Source of the DNA: Streptomyces sp. yr375
GTDB lineage: Bacteria; Actinomycetota; Actinomycetes; Streptomycetales; Streptomycetaceae
Assembly (NCBI RefSeq): GCF_900110755.1
Contig: NZ_FOFF01000058.1
Span: 1-51,276 of the forward strand
Direction of reading: 5' to 3'
DNA: 51,276 nt
Shown: positions 1 through 7,170 of the stretch, in pieces
Layout of the letters: the number at the start of each line of letters is the position of its first letter
How positions within the stretch are numbered: the stretch's first letter is position 1
Made by a program: the position numbers and the translations under genes
The notes under the pieces: generated by a model
Database searches by the model: none
Told to the model about the DNA's origin: nothing
The model's input: the letters and a program-made list of their open reading frames with translations, nothing else

Positions 1-437
1 GTGACCCAGTCCGCGGCGGCCAGCTTCGACGACGGGGCCAGGGCCCGGTTCGCGACCATGGAGAACAGCACCCGCTCCGTCACCGGCATGTCCCGGCGTC
101 GGCCCCGTTTGGGCTGCCCGACCTGCCCGACGATCTTGTCGATCTGCAGCCGCCGCCACAGATGATCGAGGACGTAGGTGCCGCCGAACGGGACCGACGA
201 GACGAACTCCAGGTCACCCGCCGCGGTCGACGCCAGGGCCTCGCCCGGTTCCAGCAGCCGCGATAGAGACGCGACCAGGCGCTTCACCGCGTCCCGGTCG
301 AGGTCGTCCTCACGGCCGAACGAGAACAGCACCTTCGGGACCGCCCGGCCCTTCACCGGATCCCACTCGTTGTGAGCCAGGTGCAGGTACCGGACCGTGC
401 CGGACTTGTTCTCCCGCTTCGTCGTCTTCACATACAC
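1..437 (-). mobile_element. IS1634-type transposase, N-terminal part (runs off left edge)
   Basis: The minus strand is open from the left edge to a GTG at 437 (an alternative in-frame GTG lies at 431; the frame is also open further upstream, so the start is uncertain). The product begins VYVKTTKRENKSGTVRYLHL and continues with a V-L-F-S-F-G-R-E-D-D-L segment, DRDAVKRLVASLSRLLEPGE and VLDHLWRRLQID. This is the usual N-terminal layout of IS1634-family (IS4-like DDE) transposases. The catalytic DDE core would lie beyond the window. I cannot tell whether the element is complete. The family call rests on recalled N-terminal pattern only. Confidence 0.72.
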
Positions 438-2047
438 GACTCCAGAACATACGGAGCAAGACCAGTTCAGCGCAGGTGAATCCGGAAAATCGCGTCTCTA
501 GGCGAATCCGGCCGTGTCACCAGACTCCAGCCTGCTGACCTGCACCTTCACCTCGACAGGGACTCCAGAACCCCTGAATTGCGCGGAACGCAGGGTGCGG
601 GGTGACGCCGAGGTGGGGCAGAACACGTGGTCGAAGCAATGGAGGTCGGGCAGGCTGCCCGGCGGTCTTCCCCGGCGACCGGCAGGCAGGTGCCGGTCAG
701 CAGCCAGCCCGCCTCGGTGAGCTCAGGGGTTCCCTCTGCGGGTCTACACGAAAGCGCCGACAGTCTGGACGACTTCGACCTCGGCAGCAACGCCGACCAA
801 GGCCATGTCGAGGTACATACCTGCTGTTCGCTGAACAGGTGCTCCTGCTGAGCCGCCTGCTGCCGCTGTCTGACTTCAGGCTGTAATCCGGGATGGGGGC
901 GGATGCGTACCGTGAGTACGAGTCCGCCCCTGCCCCTGTCCGAAGGGCGCGTTCCTTGTCCTCAACGCTTTACCGACCGCGCGAGTCCTTCCCCGACGCG
1001 CCGAGTGCGCGGGCGCGGGCGCGGGAGGTCTCGCTCGAGCCGGCTGACTGGGTCTCCAAGGCCACACCCCGAATGGAGCCGGTCACCACGGCGGAGCAGT
1101 ACGCGTACGCCCTCTCCGCTTTCGACACCGCCCGCATCTATGGGAATCAGGCAGAGCCCGGCGTCGGCCCCTGCTTGGACGAACTGCGGGCGCCGCACCG
1201 TTGTCCCGTTCGACAACGAAGAGCCGGAAGGGCGTCGAGTCCGCCCGCCCGTTCCGCGACGAGATCAAGACCGCATCTAGGCCCTAATCGCCGAGATCGA
1301 CGCGAAGCAGGAGTCAGGACGTCCGTGACGGACACCGGCATACGCGAGGACCTGGTCCCGCTGGATACACCGCTGCCCTCTACACAGCCCGCGCCGAGCT
1401 CAAGTTGCTCGTCTTCGGCGGCGCGATCTTCGTCGGTGACTCGCTGACCACGACCACCGAAGTCGAGAACTCCCGGCTACCTCGGCGCCCGCCTCCAACC
1501 GTTCGCACCCGAAACCGCGCTCCGGATCCTGCTGGGCACCCTCGCTACCGGCGTCGGCGCGCCATGCCTCTGGGGGACCGCATCACAGCGTGAGCGACGG
1601 CGGCCCCGCGGTCGAGCCACTCATCAGAACACCTGGGCCGTTTCAGTTCGGGCAGTTTCCGTCCGTGCGCACCAGCCCCTCACGTCTTGGTGCCGGTGCG
1701 ATCAGGCTCCTCGAAGCTGTGGTCGAATCCGGTAGGCAGTCCCGGCCGGAGGCCTTCTGGACGCCGAACGAAGAGCCTGCGGACGGGGGCCGACCGACCC
1801 CATTGAAACCCCGCGTCCCCAACACGTCCCCACGATCATGAAAATGAGGTCGAGGAGATGTTGCCGGCTCGTCGACTCAAGCTCCGCTCGTCAGCATTGT
1901 CGCAGGTCAGCGCGACGCCTGCCCGGCGAGAAAGCAGGATCCTCACCCCGCTCCAAACTCGCGAGCAGCGGATTCAGTCCGTTCAGGCAAAGTTGACGAT
2001 CCGACAGGACAAAATGAAGGTTTCCGCAGGTCAGAAGCCTGCACAGG
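438..2047. other. Gene-poor accessory stretch with no intact gene
   Basis: About 1.6 kb without a convincing full-length coding region. Open frames here are short, change frame repeatedly and match no family I recognise, apart from the remnant at 1363-1580. Next to the transposase start, the octamer GAATCCGG occurs twice (477-484 and 503-510), which may belong to the element end. The stretch lies between an IS fragment and a tRNA 3' fragment, so I read it as decayed inserted DNA. Confidence 0.6.
1363..1580 (+). pseudogene. Frameshifted remnant resembling the C-terminus of a TauE/SafE (TSUP) permease
   Basis: Frame 1, from 1363, reads GYTAALYTARAELKLLVFGG and then AIFVGDSLTTTTEVENSR. At about 1478 the meaningful frame changes, and continues YLGARLQPFAPETALRILLG then TLATGVGA. 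The second segment looks like the last helix of a sulfite-exporter TauE/SafE-type permease (GARLQP...ALR.LLG). The two pieces need at least one indel to be joined and no start is visible. The family assignment is tentative. Confidence 0.3.
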
Positions 2048-2100
2048 TGAGGCGGGTGGGACTCGAACCCACGGCCGACGGATTATGAGTCCGCTGCCCT
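2048..2100 (-). tRNA. 3' fragment of a CAU-anticodon tRNA (probable attachment-site scar)
   Basis: Read on the minus strand this contains the 3' side of the D stem (GGGC), a complete anticodon arm with loop CTCATAA (anticodon CAT), a five-base variable loop, a complete T arm (GTGGG-TTCGAGT-CCCAC) and the 3' acceptor strand CCGCCTC plus discriminator A. No CCA is encoded. Upstream of tRNA position 21 the sequence (GGCGTATACC) no longer resembles a tRNA: the 5' acceptor strand GAGGCGG and the 5' D stem are missing. It is therefore a 53-bp 3' half, the part normally copied at one end of an integrated tyrosine-recombinase element. It is not expected to be functional. Confidence 0.75.
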
Positions 2101-2288
2101 GGTATACGCCGAAACTCGCCCCTTCCAGGCTTCCCGGTCTCCGACATGCAGCCAGCCGGCCAAGAAGCTGCTGACAGACCTCATACGGGATTCAGCAGGC
2201 GTGCCAAGCCCGGGCGGAACAGCTCCCAGCCCGCCCCTTGCCCCATTCGGTGCGGCCGGACTTTGCACCCGCAGTCCCACCAGGGCAC

Positions 2289-2711
2289 CTAACCGAGGAA
2301 GCTCAATCGCACCTGACGGTTGGGGTTGTCCCTGTTCGTGTCCACCAGGCATACCGACTGCCAGGTCCCCAGTTCCAGTCTGCCGGCCAGGACCGGCAGG
2401 GTCGCGTGGGGTGGGACGAAGGCGGGGAGGACGTGGTCGCGGCCGTGGCCGGGGGTGCCGTGGCGGTGCTGCCAGCGGTCGTCGGCGGGCAGGAGCGTGT
2501 GCAGGGCGGCGAGGAGGTCGTCGTCGCTGCCGGAGCCCGTCTCGATGACCGCGATGCCGGCCGTGGCGTGCGGGACGAAGACGTTGAGGAGGCCGTCGCG
2601 GCCGGCGGCCACTTCTCGGAGGAACGCCTCGCAGTCTCCGGTGAGGTCGACGACTCGCTCCCGGGAGCCGGACGCCACGTGCAGAACTCGGGTGGTGAAC
2701 GCATCTGACAT
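2289..2711 (-). CDS. yjbQ: YjbQ/UPF0047 family protein
   Basis: The protein has 140 residues, beginning MSDAFTTRVLHVASGSRE. This ATG is preferred over one six codons upstream (2729) because it matches the usual family N-terminus. Family hallmarks are FVPHATAGIAVIE in the first half, a distal HGTPGHGRDHVLPAFVPPHA-type segment, and LGTWQSVCLVDTN near the end. The paired His-rich loops are thought to bind metal. Some members show thiamine-phosphate synthase side activity, but the physiological role is unsettled. It is transcribed away from the ssu cluster and has no obvious operon partner; the tRNA scar lies just downstream. Confidence 0.9.
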   Translation of the reverse strand: MSDAFTTRVLHVASGSRERVVDLTGDCEAFLREVAAGRDGLLNVFVPHATAGIAVIETGSGSDDDLLAALHTLLPADDRWQHRHGTPGHGRDHVLPAFVPPHATLPVLAGRLELGTWQSVCLVDTNRDNPNRQVRLSFLG

Positions 2712-2797
2712 GCCTCCATCCTGGCCCATACGCCGCGTTCCACGCCCGACCGGCTGCCCGCAGCGTGATATCGGTGGTCCGATCCGCGAGACGCCCG

Positions 2798-2827
2798 TTG
2801 ACCGTGGGCATGCAGTCTGGCTACGTT
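2798..2827 (+). promoter_or_regulatory. Promoter for the ssu leader transcript
   Basis: A near-consensus -35 box TTGACC (2798-2803) and a -10-like TACGTT (2822-2827) are separated by 18 nt. The predicted start of transcription, about seven bases after the -10 box, falls on or next to the ATG at 2835. The leader peptide would then be translated from a leaderless mRNA. This is inferred from motif spacing only. Confidence 0.55.
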
Positions 2828-2834
2828 CAGCCGC

Positions 2835-2918
2835 ATGTTGCGTTCAGCCCTGCTCACCACGCGCGGTCACATCGACCTGCTGCGGGTGGCCTCTGCCGCG
2901 TGTTGTCGCGGCTGCTGA
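2835..2918 (+). CDS. Cysteine-rich leader peptide upstream of sulfonate transport genes
   Basis: This is a 27-codon ORF reading MLRSALLTTRGHIDLLRV then ASAACCRGC and a TGA stop. The R-x-H-I-D-L-x-R-V-A-S core matches the small 'putative leader peptide' family that I recall in front of sulfur-metabolism genes in Streptomyces. Three Cys codons lie in the last five positions. There is no Shine-Dalgarno sequence before the ATG, and the promoter boxes at 2798 and 2822 place transcription initiation at the ATG. Its position 161 nt upstream of ssuC suggests cysteine-responsive attenuation: slow translation of the Cys codons would signal sulfur limitation and raise ssu expression. The mechanism is inferred by analogy to cysteine-rich leaderless small ORFs described in mycobacteria. 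Confidence 0.75.
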   Translation: MLRSALLTTRGHIDLLRVASAACCRGC

Positions 2919-2990
2919 CGCCCTTTCGGCCTCTCGCCTCACCTTTCGCACCACCCTTCACTCCTGCCTTCGCCCGCCCTACCCGCGCGC
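2919..2990 (+). promoter_or_regulatory. C-rich, G-poor untranslated tract after the leader peptide
   Basis: The RNA after the leader stop codon is pyrimidine-rich and poor in G (CCTTTCGGCCTCTCGCC and similar). Such composition favours Rho binding. If the leader ribosome finishes quickly, this tract would be exposed, giving a route to premature termination before ssuC. I saw no intrinsic terminator hairpin here. Function is inferred. Confidence 0.35.
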
Positions 2991-3079
2991 CCGGTCGTAC
3001 CTGAACCGACCGTGACGCGGCGGTGCCGAGGTGCGCCTGCCCGTCCCCAACGGCCGCCGTTCCTCTCCGTGGAGCCCTT

Positions 3080-3994
3080 ATGAGCATCAGTCACGCCCCA
3101 CCTGAATCCTCCGAGGCGGATATTTCTCCTATATCCACCCAGTCTCACTTCCAGGCCCAGGGCCACGTCGAGGTTGAAATCCAGACGGACCTTGACCTTG
3201 TTCCCCTCGTCCCCCGTTCCTCCCGCCGTGCCCGCGTTCCCCGTTGGCTGCGCAGGACCACCGGCCCGGTCCTGCTTCTCCTCCTGTGGCAACTCCTCAG
3301 CGCCACAGGCGTGTTGACCTCCGACGTCCTCGCCTCACCCGGCCGCATCGCCCAGGTCGCCGGTGATCTCGTGTCCGACGGCTCCCTGTCCTCGGCCATG
3401 GGCACCTCGCTCCAGCGCGTGGCCGCGGGACTGCTCCTGGGCACCGTCATCGGCACCGGACTCGCCCTGGTGTCGGGGCTGTTCCGGATCGGCGAAGATC
3501 TCGTCGACGCCCCGGTGCAGATGTTGCGGACCGTGCCGTTCGTCGGTCTCATCCCGCTGTTCATCATCTGGTTCGGCATCGGCGAGGCCCCGAAGATCGC
3601 CATCATCACGCTCGGGGTGACCTTCCCGCTCTACCTCAACGTCTATGCCGGGATCCGGGGCGTGGACGCGCAGTTGATCGAGGCCGGGGAGTCGCTCGGG
3701 CTGTCGCGCCGGGGCCTGGTGCGGCATGTGATCCTGCCGGGCGCGCTGCCCGGCGCGATGACCGGCCTGCGCTACTCCCTCGGTATCGCCTGGCTCGCGC
3801 TGGTCTTCGCCGAGCAGATCAACGCCGACTCCGGCATCGGCTTTCTGATGGTGCAGGCGCGGGACTTCCTGCGCACTGACGTGATCGTGGTCTGCCTCAT
3901 CGTCTACGCCTTCCTCGGCCTGCTCGCCGACTTCATCGTCCGTTCCCTCGAAAGGCTGCTGCTGCAATGGCGACCGACGTTCACCGGCCGGTGA
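3080..3994 (+). CDS. ssuC: Aliphatic sulfonate ABC transporter permease SsuC
   Basis: The 304-residue inner-membrane permease moves sulfonates bound by SsuA across the membrane using ATP hydrolysis by SsuB. I chose the ATG at 3080 because GGAG lies eight bases upstream; an upstream in-frame start at 3023 adds only basic low-quality sequence. A hydrophilic N-terminal region of about 60 residues precedes the first membrane segment (VLLLLLWQLLSATGV). The cytoplasmic EAA loop is clear (EAGESLGLSRRGLVRHVILP), followed by GIAWLALVFAEQI typical of the SsuC/TauC/NrtB group. It overlaps ssuB by 28 nt, so translation is probably coupled. The Cys leader peptide upstream supports a sulfur-assimilation role; taurine or another sulfonate could be the true substrate. 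Confidence 0.88.
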   Translation: MSISHAPPESSEADISPISTQSHFQAQGHVEVEIQTDLDLVPLVPRSSRRARVPRWLRRTTGPVLLLLLWQLLSATGVLTSDVLASPGRIAQVAGDLVSDGSLSSAMGTSLQRVAAGLLLGTVIGTGLALVSGLFRIGEDLVDAPVQMLRTVPFVGLIPLFIIWFGIGEAPKIAIITLGVTFPLYLNVYAGIRGVDAQLIEAGESLGLSRRGLVRHVILPGALPGAMTGLRYSLGIAWLALVFAEQINADSGIGFLMVQARDFLRTDVIVVCLIVYAFLGLLADFIVRSLERLLLQWRPTFTGR

Positions 3995-4857
3995 GCCCCC
4001 AGGCGGAGCGGAGGTCCCACACGTCCTCGACATCCCCGTCGTCCCTGACATCCCCGGTATCCTTGAAGACCGCGCCCGGTACCTCCCCGGCGGCCCGCTC
4101 AGCCCGCGCACCGCTGGCGACCCGCACGCCGCCGACCACCCCCGCACCGCTCGCGGTTCGCGTCGAGGGGCTGACCCGCTCCTTCGACGGCCGTGCCGTC
4201 ATCGACGACCTCCGACTCGACATCCGGCCGGGCGAGTTCGTGGCCCTGTTGGGCCGCAGTGGCTGTGGCAAGTCCACTCTGCTGCGCATCCTCGCCGGGC
4301 TCGACCGCGACATCGAGGGCACGGTGCTGGTGCCGCGCCGCAAGGCCGTCGCCTTCCAGTCGCCGCGGCTGATGCCGTGGAAGAAGGTGTGGCGCAACGT
4401 GCTCCTGGGGCTGCCGGGCCTGCCCGAACGCCACGTCGCCGACAAGGCCCTGGCGGAGGTGGGGCTCGGGAACCGCTCCGACGCCTGGCCGAAGACCCTC
4501 TCCGGCGGCGAGGCCCAGCGCGCCTCCCTGGCTCGGGCCCTGGTGCGCGAACCCGATCTGCTGCTGCTCGACGAGCCGTTCGGCGCACTCGACGCGCTCA
4601 CCCGCATCAAGGCCCAGCAACTGGTGGGCGAGTTGTGGCAGCGCCGCGGCTGCGCCGTGCTGCTCGTCACGCACGACGTCGAGGAGGCGGTGCTGCTCGC
4701 CGACCGCGTCCTGGTGATGGACGACGGGGTCATCGCGCACGAGCAGGAGATCGGCCTCGACCGCCCCCGCGACATCGCCGACCCCCGGTTCGCGGAACTG
4801 CGCGCCGGCCTGCTGCGCCGCCTCGGCGTGGACCCCACGGCCCCCGAAGCCGCCTGA
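3967..4857 (+). CDS. ssuB: Aliphatic sulfonate ABC transporter ATPase SsuB
   Basis: The 296-residue cytoplasmic ATPase powers the SsuABC importer. It has Walker A GRSGCGKST (about residues 97-105), signature LSGGEAQ, Walker B LLLLDEPFGALD, and H-loop LLVTHDVEEAVLLADRV. The motif FQSPRLMPWKKVWRNV is characteristic of the SsuB/TauB group. About 60 Ser/Thr/Pro-rich residues precede the domain. They may not be translated: the ATG at 3967 lies inside ssuC, and a GTG at 3991 overlapping the ssuC stop is an alternative start. Confidence 0.9.
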   Translation: MATDVHRPVSPQAERRSHTSSTSPSSLTSPVSLKTAPGTSPAARSARAPLATRTPPTTPAPLAVRVEGLTRSFDGRAVIDDLRLDIRPGEFVALLGRSGCGKSTLLRILAGLDRDIEGTVLVPRRKAVAFQSPRLMPWKKVWRNVLLGLPGLPERHVADKALAEVGLGNRSDAWPKTLSGGEAQRASLARALVREPDLLLLDEPFGALDALTRIKAQQLVGELWQRRGCAVLLVTHDVEEAVLLADRVLVMDDGVIAHEQEIGLDRPRDIADPRFAELRAGLLRRLGVDPTAPEAA

Positions 4858-4968
4858 AACCCCCTCAGCACCACCCACTCCCTCTCCCCTCTCCTCCCCC
4901 GCTGCTCTCCCTCGTCCCTCACGATCCCTCCCGCCCCTCACCTGGCACTTCCCTCAGAACGGACTCCC
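4858..4968 (+). promoter_or_regulatory. Pyrimidine-rich leader before ssuA
   Basis: The 111 nt between ssuB and ssuA are almost entirely C and T with very few G. No Shine-Dalgarno stronger than CGGA is visible before the ssuA ATG. It resembles the tract at 2919-2990 in composition and is unlikely to form RNA structure. It may affect how much ssuA is made relative to ssuCB. Confidence 0.35.
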
Positions 4969-6009
4969 ATGCGACGACGCCTCGCCCCCGCCGCCCTGCT
5001 TCTCCCGCTCGCCCTCCTGCTCACCGCCTGCGGCGGGAGCTCGTCCGCCAGCACGGGCATCGGCGGCGGCGCCGACACCGACGGCAAGGGCTCTCTCACA
5101 CTCAACGTCGGAGACCAGAAGGGTGGTTCCGAAGCCATCCTGCGAGCTTCCGGAGAACTGAAGAACCTCGACTACAAGATCAAGTGGTCCACGTTCACCT
5201 CCGGACCGCCGCTACTGGAGGCAGTCAACGCCGGGGCTGTCGACATCGGCGGCGTCGGCAACACCCCGCCGGTCTTCGCGGCCGGCGCCGGCTCGAAGAT
5301 CACGGTCGTGTCCGCCTTCCACGGCACGTCCAAGGGCGACGCCGTCCTCGTACCGAACGACTCCAAGCTGACGAAGCCCGAGCAGCTCAAGGGCAAGTCC
5401 GTCGCCGTGGCGCAGGGCTCCTCCGCGCACTACCAACTGGTGGCCTCCCTCAAGGCGGCTGGCCTGAGTCTGAACGACGTGAAGGTCAAGTACCTCCAGC
5501 CGGCCGACGCGCTCGCCGCGTTCACCTCCGGCAAGGTCGACGCATGGGCGGTGTGGGACCCGTACACCTCGCAGGTGCTCCAGGCGAAGCAGGGCCGGGT
5601 GCTGACCACCGGCGAGGGCGTCACCAACGGGCTCACCTTCCAGGTGGCCGCGCCCGCCGCGCTGAAGGACACGAAGAAGGCCGCCGCCGTCAAGGACTAC
5701 CTGGACCGGCTGCGGCGCGCCACGACCTGGGTGTTCGGCCATCAGGAGGAGTGGGCCAAGGTGTGGGCGAAGGCCACCGGGCTGCCGTACGAGGTGGCGC
5801 TGGCCGCGGTGAAGCAGACCTACGCCTCCCGGATCTCGGTCGCGGTCGACAAGCCGCTGATCGCCTCCGAGCAGCGGATCGCCGACACGTTCACCGGTCT
5901 GAAGCTCATCCCCGGCAAGGTGGACTTCGCCGCCTTCGTCGACCCGCGCTACAACGGCGACCTGCCGCCCTCCACCACTCCCGCGCGCGTGTCCTCGTCA
6001 TCACAGTGA
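4969..6009 (+). CDS. ssuA: Sulfonate-binding lipoprotein SsuA
   Basis: The 346-residue extracytoplasmic binding protein delivers sulfonates to SsuCB. The N-terminus has a basic patch, a hydrophobic stretch and a lipobox LLLTACGG, so the mature protein should start at Cys-21, lipid-anchored to the outer face of the membrane. The rest is a type II periplasmic-binding fold of the SsuA/NrtA group: LNVGDQKGG near the start, DIGGVGNTPP, GKSVAVAQGSSAHY, and AWAVWDPYTSQV. Gene order ssuC-ssuB-ssuA, with the binding protein last, is unlike the E. coli ssuEADCB order. Confidence 0.9.
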   Translation: MRRRLAPAALLLPLALLLTACGGSSSASTGIGGGADTDGKGSLTLNVGDQKGGSEAILRASGELKNLDYKIKWSTFTSGPPLLEAVNAGAVDIGGVGNTPPVFAAGAGSKITVVSAFHGTSKGDAVLVPNDSKLTKPEQLKGKSVAVAQGSSAHYQLVASLKAAGLSLNDVKVKYLQPADALAAFTSGKVDAWAVWDPYTSQVLQAKQGRVLTTGEGVTNGLTFQVAAPAALKDTKKAAAVKDYLDRLRRATTWVFGHQEEWAKVWAKATGLPYEVALAAVKQTYASRISVAVDKPLIASEQRIADTFTGLKLIPGKVDFAAFVDPRYNGDLPPSTTPARVSSSSQ

Positions 6010-6011
6010 TC

Positions 6012-6047
6012 ACAGCCAGCAGGACAGCCAGCACGACAGCCACCCGG
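6012..6047 (+). repeat. Three 12-bp direct repeats between ssuA and the monooxygenase gene
   Basis: ACAGCCAGCAGG, ACAGCCAGCACG and ACAGCCACCCGG run back to back. They occupy most of the 72-nt gap after ssuA. No role is evident. Confidence 0.5.
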
Positions 6048-6081
6048 GAAGATCCGCGCCCTTCCTTCCGTTGGTAGAGGC

Positions 6082-7158
6082 GTGAAGAACTTGCGTGAGG
6101 TCGAGGTGGTCGTCATAGGCGCCGGTCAGGCAGGTCTGGCCGGCGCCTACCACCTGCGGCGCACCGGTTTCGAGCCGGAGCGCGACTTCGTGGTGCTCGA
6201 CCACGCTCCCGCTCCGGGCGGCGCCTGGCAGTTCCGGTGGCCGTCGCTGACGTACGGCAAGGTGCACGGGATGCACGCGCTGCCGGGCATGGAGCTGACG
6301 GGCGCGGATCCCGCGCGGCCTTCGTCCGAGGTCGTCGCCGAGTACTTCGACGCCTACGAGCGCAGGTTCGACCTGCGCGTACGGCGGCCGGTCGACGTGA
6401 CGGCCGTACGGGAGGGGGCCGGCGGGCGGCTGCTCGTCGAGACGTCGGACGGTACGTGGTCGGCGCGGGCCGTGATCAATGCCACCGGTACCTGGGACCG
6501 GCCGTTCTGGCCGCGTTATCCCGGCCAGGAGACCTTCCGTGGGCGGCAGTTGCACACCGCGCGGTACCCGGGCCCCGAGGCGTTCGCCGGGCTGCGGGTG
6601 GTCGTGGTGGGCGGCGGTGCGTCCGGCACGCAGCACCTGCTGGAGATCGCGCCGTACGCGGCCGGCACCACGTGGGTGACGCGGCGGCCTCCCGTCTTCC
6701 GCGAGGGGCCCTTCGACGAGGGCGTGGGCCGCGCGGCGGTCGCGCTCGTGGAGGAACGGGTGCGGCAGGGTCTGCCGCCGAAGAGCGTCGTGTCCGTGAC
6801 GGGGCTGAGCCTCAACGACGCGATCCGGCAGGGGCTGGCCGACGGGGTGCTGCACCGGCTGCCCATGTTCGACCGGATCACTCCGGACGGCGTGGAGTGG
6901 GCCGACGGGCGGCGGGTCGACGCCGACGTCATCCTCTGGGCGACCGGTTTCCGGGCCGCCATCGACCATCTCGCGCCGCTGCGGCTGCGGGAGCCGGGCG
7001 GCGGGATCCGGATCGAGGGCACGCGCGCGGTCGCCGATCCGCGCATCCACCTCGTCGGCTACGGGCCGTCGGCCAGCACCATCGGCGCCAACCGGGCCGC
7101 ACGCGCGGCCGTACGGGACATCAAGCGGCTGCTCACGGAAGAGCCGGTCGCCGCCTGA
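6082..7158 (+). CDS. FAD-dependent monooxygenase / flavoprotein oxidoreductase
   Basis: The 358-residue cytosolic protein starts at a GTG preceded by GGTAGAGG. It has two dinucleotide-binding motifs: VVVIGAGQAGLAGAYHLRR near the N-terminus for FAD, and VVVVGGGASGTQHLLE near residue 175 for NAD(P)H. A C-terminal ATGFRAAIDHL motif completes the CzcO/flavin-monooxygenase pattern. Family members oxygenate small N- or S-containing or ketone substrates, or reduce disulfides. Its place directly after ssuA suggests it may act on imported organosulfur compounds, but no SsuD-type FMNH2 desulfonase is visible here. The substrate is unknown. It converges on the next gene with a 12-nt gap. Confidence 0.8.
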   Translation: MKNLREVEVVVIGAGQAGLAGAYHLRRTGFEPERDFVVLDHAPAPGGAWQFRWPSLTYGKVHGMHALPGMELTGADPARPSSEVVAEYFDAYERRFDLRVRRPVDVTAVREGAGGRLLVETSDGTWSARAVINATGTWDRPFWPRYPGQETFRGRQLHTARYPGPEAFAGLRVVVVGGGASGTQHLLEIAPYAAGTTWVTRRPPVFREGPFDEGVGRAAVALVEERVRQGLPPKSVVSVTGLSLNDAIRQGLADGVLHRLPMFDRITPDGVEWADGRRVDADVILWATGFRAAIDHLAPLRLREPGGGIRIEGTRAVADPRIHLVGYGPSASTIGANRAARAAVRDIKRLLTEEPVAA

Positions 7159-7170
7159 CGCCCCGCCAGG

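Noticed and set aside
893..1447. 184-codon plus-strand ORF in the left accessory region
   Set aside because: Composition is Arg/Ser/Pro-rich without recognisable motifs. At its end another frame (1363-1476) looks more protein-like. Treated as decayed DNA.
1858..2088. 76-codon plus-strand ORF ending RRVGLEPTADGL
   Set aside because: Its 3' part is the complement of the tRNA fragment, a common artefact of antisense tRNA reading. No family match.
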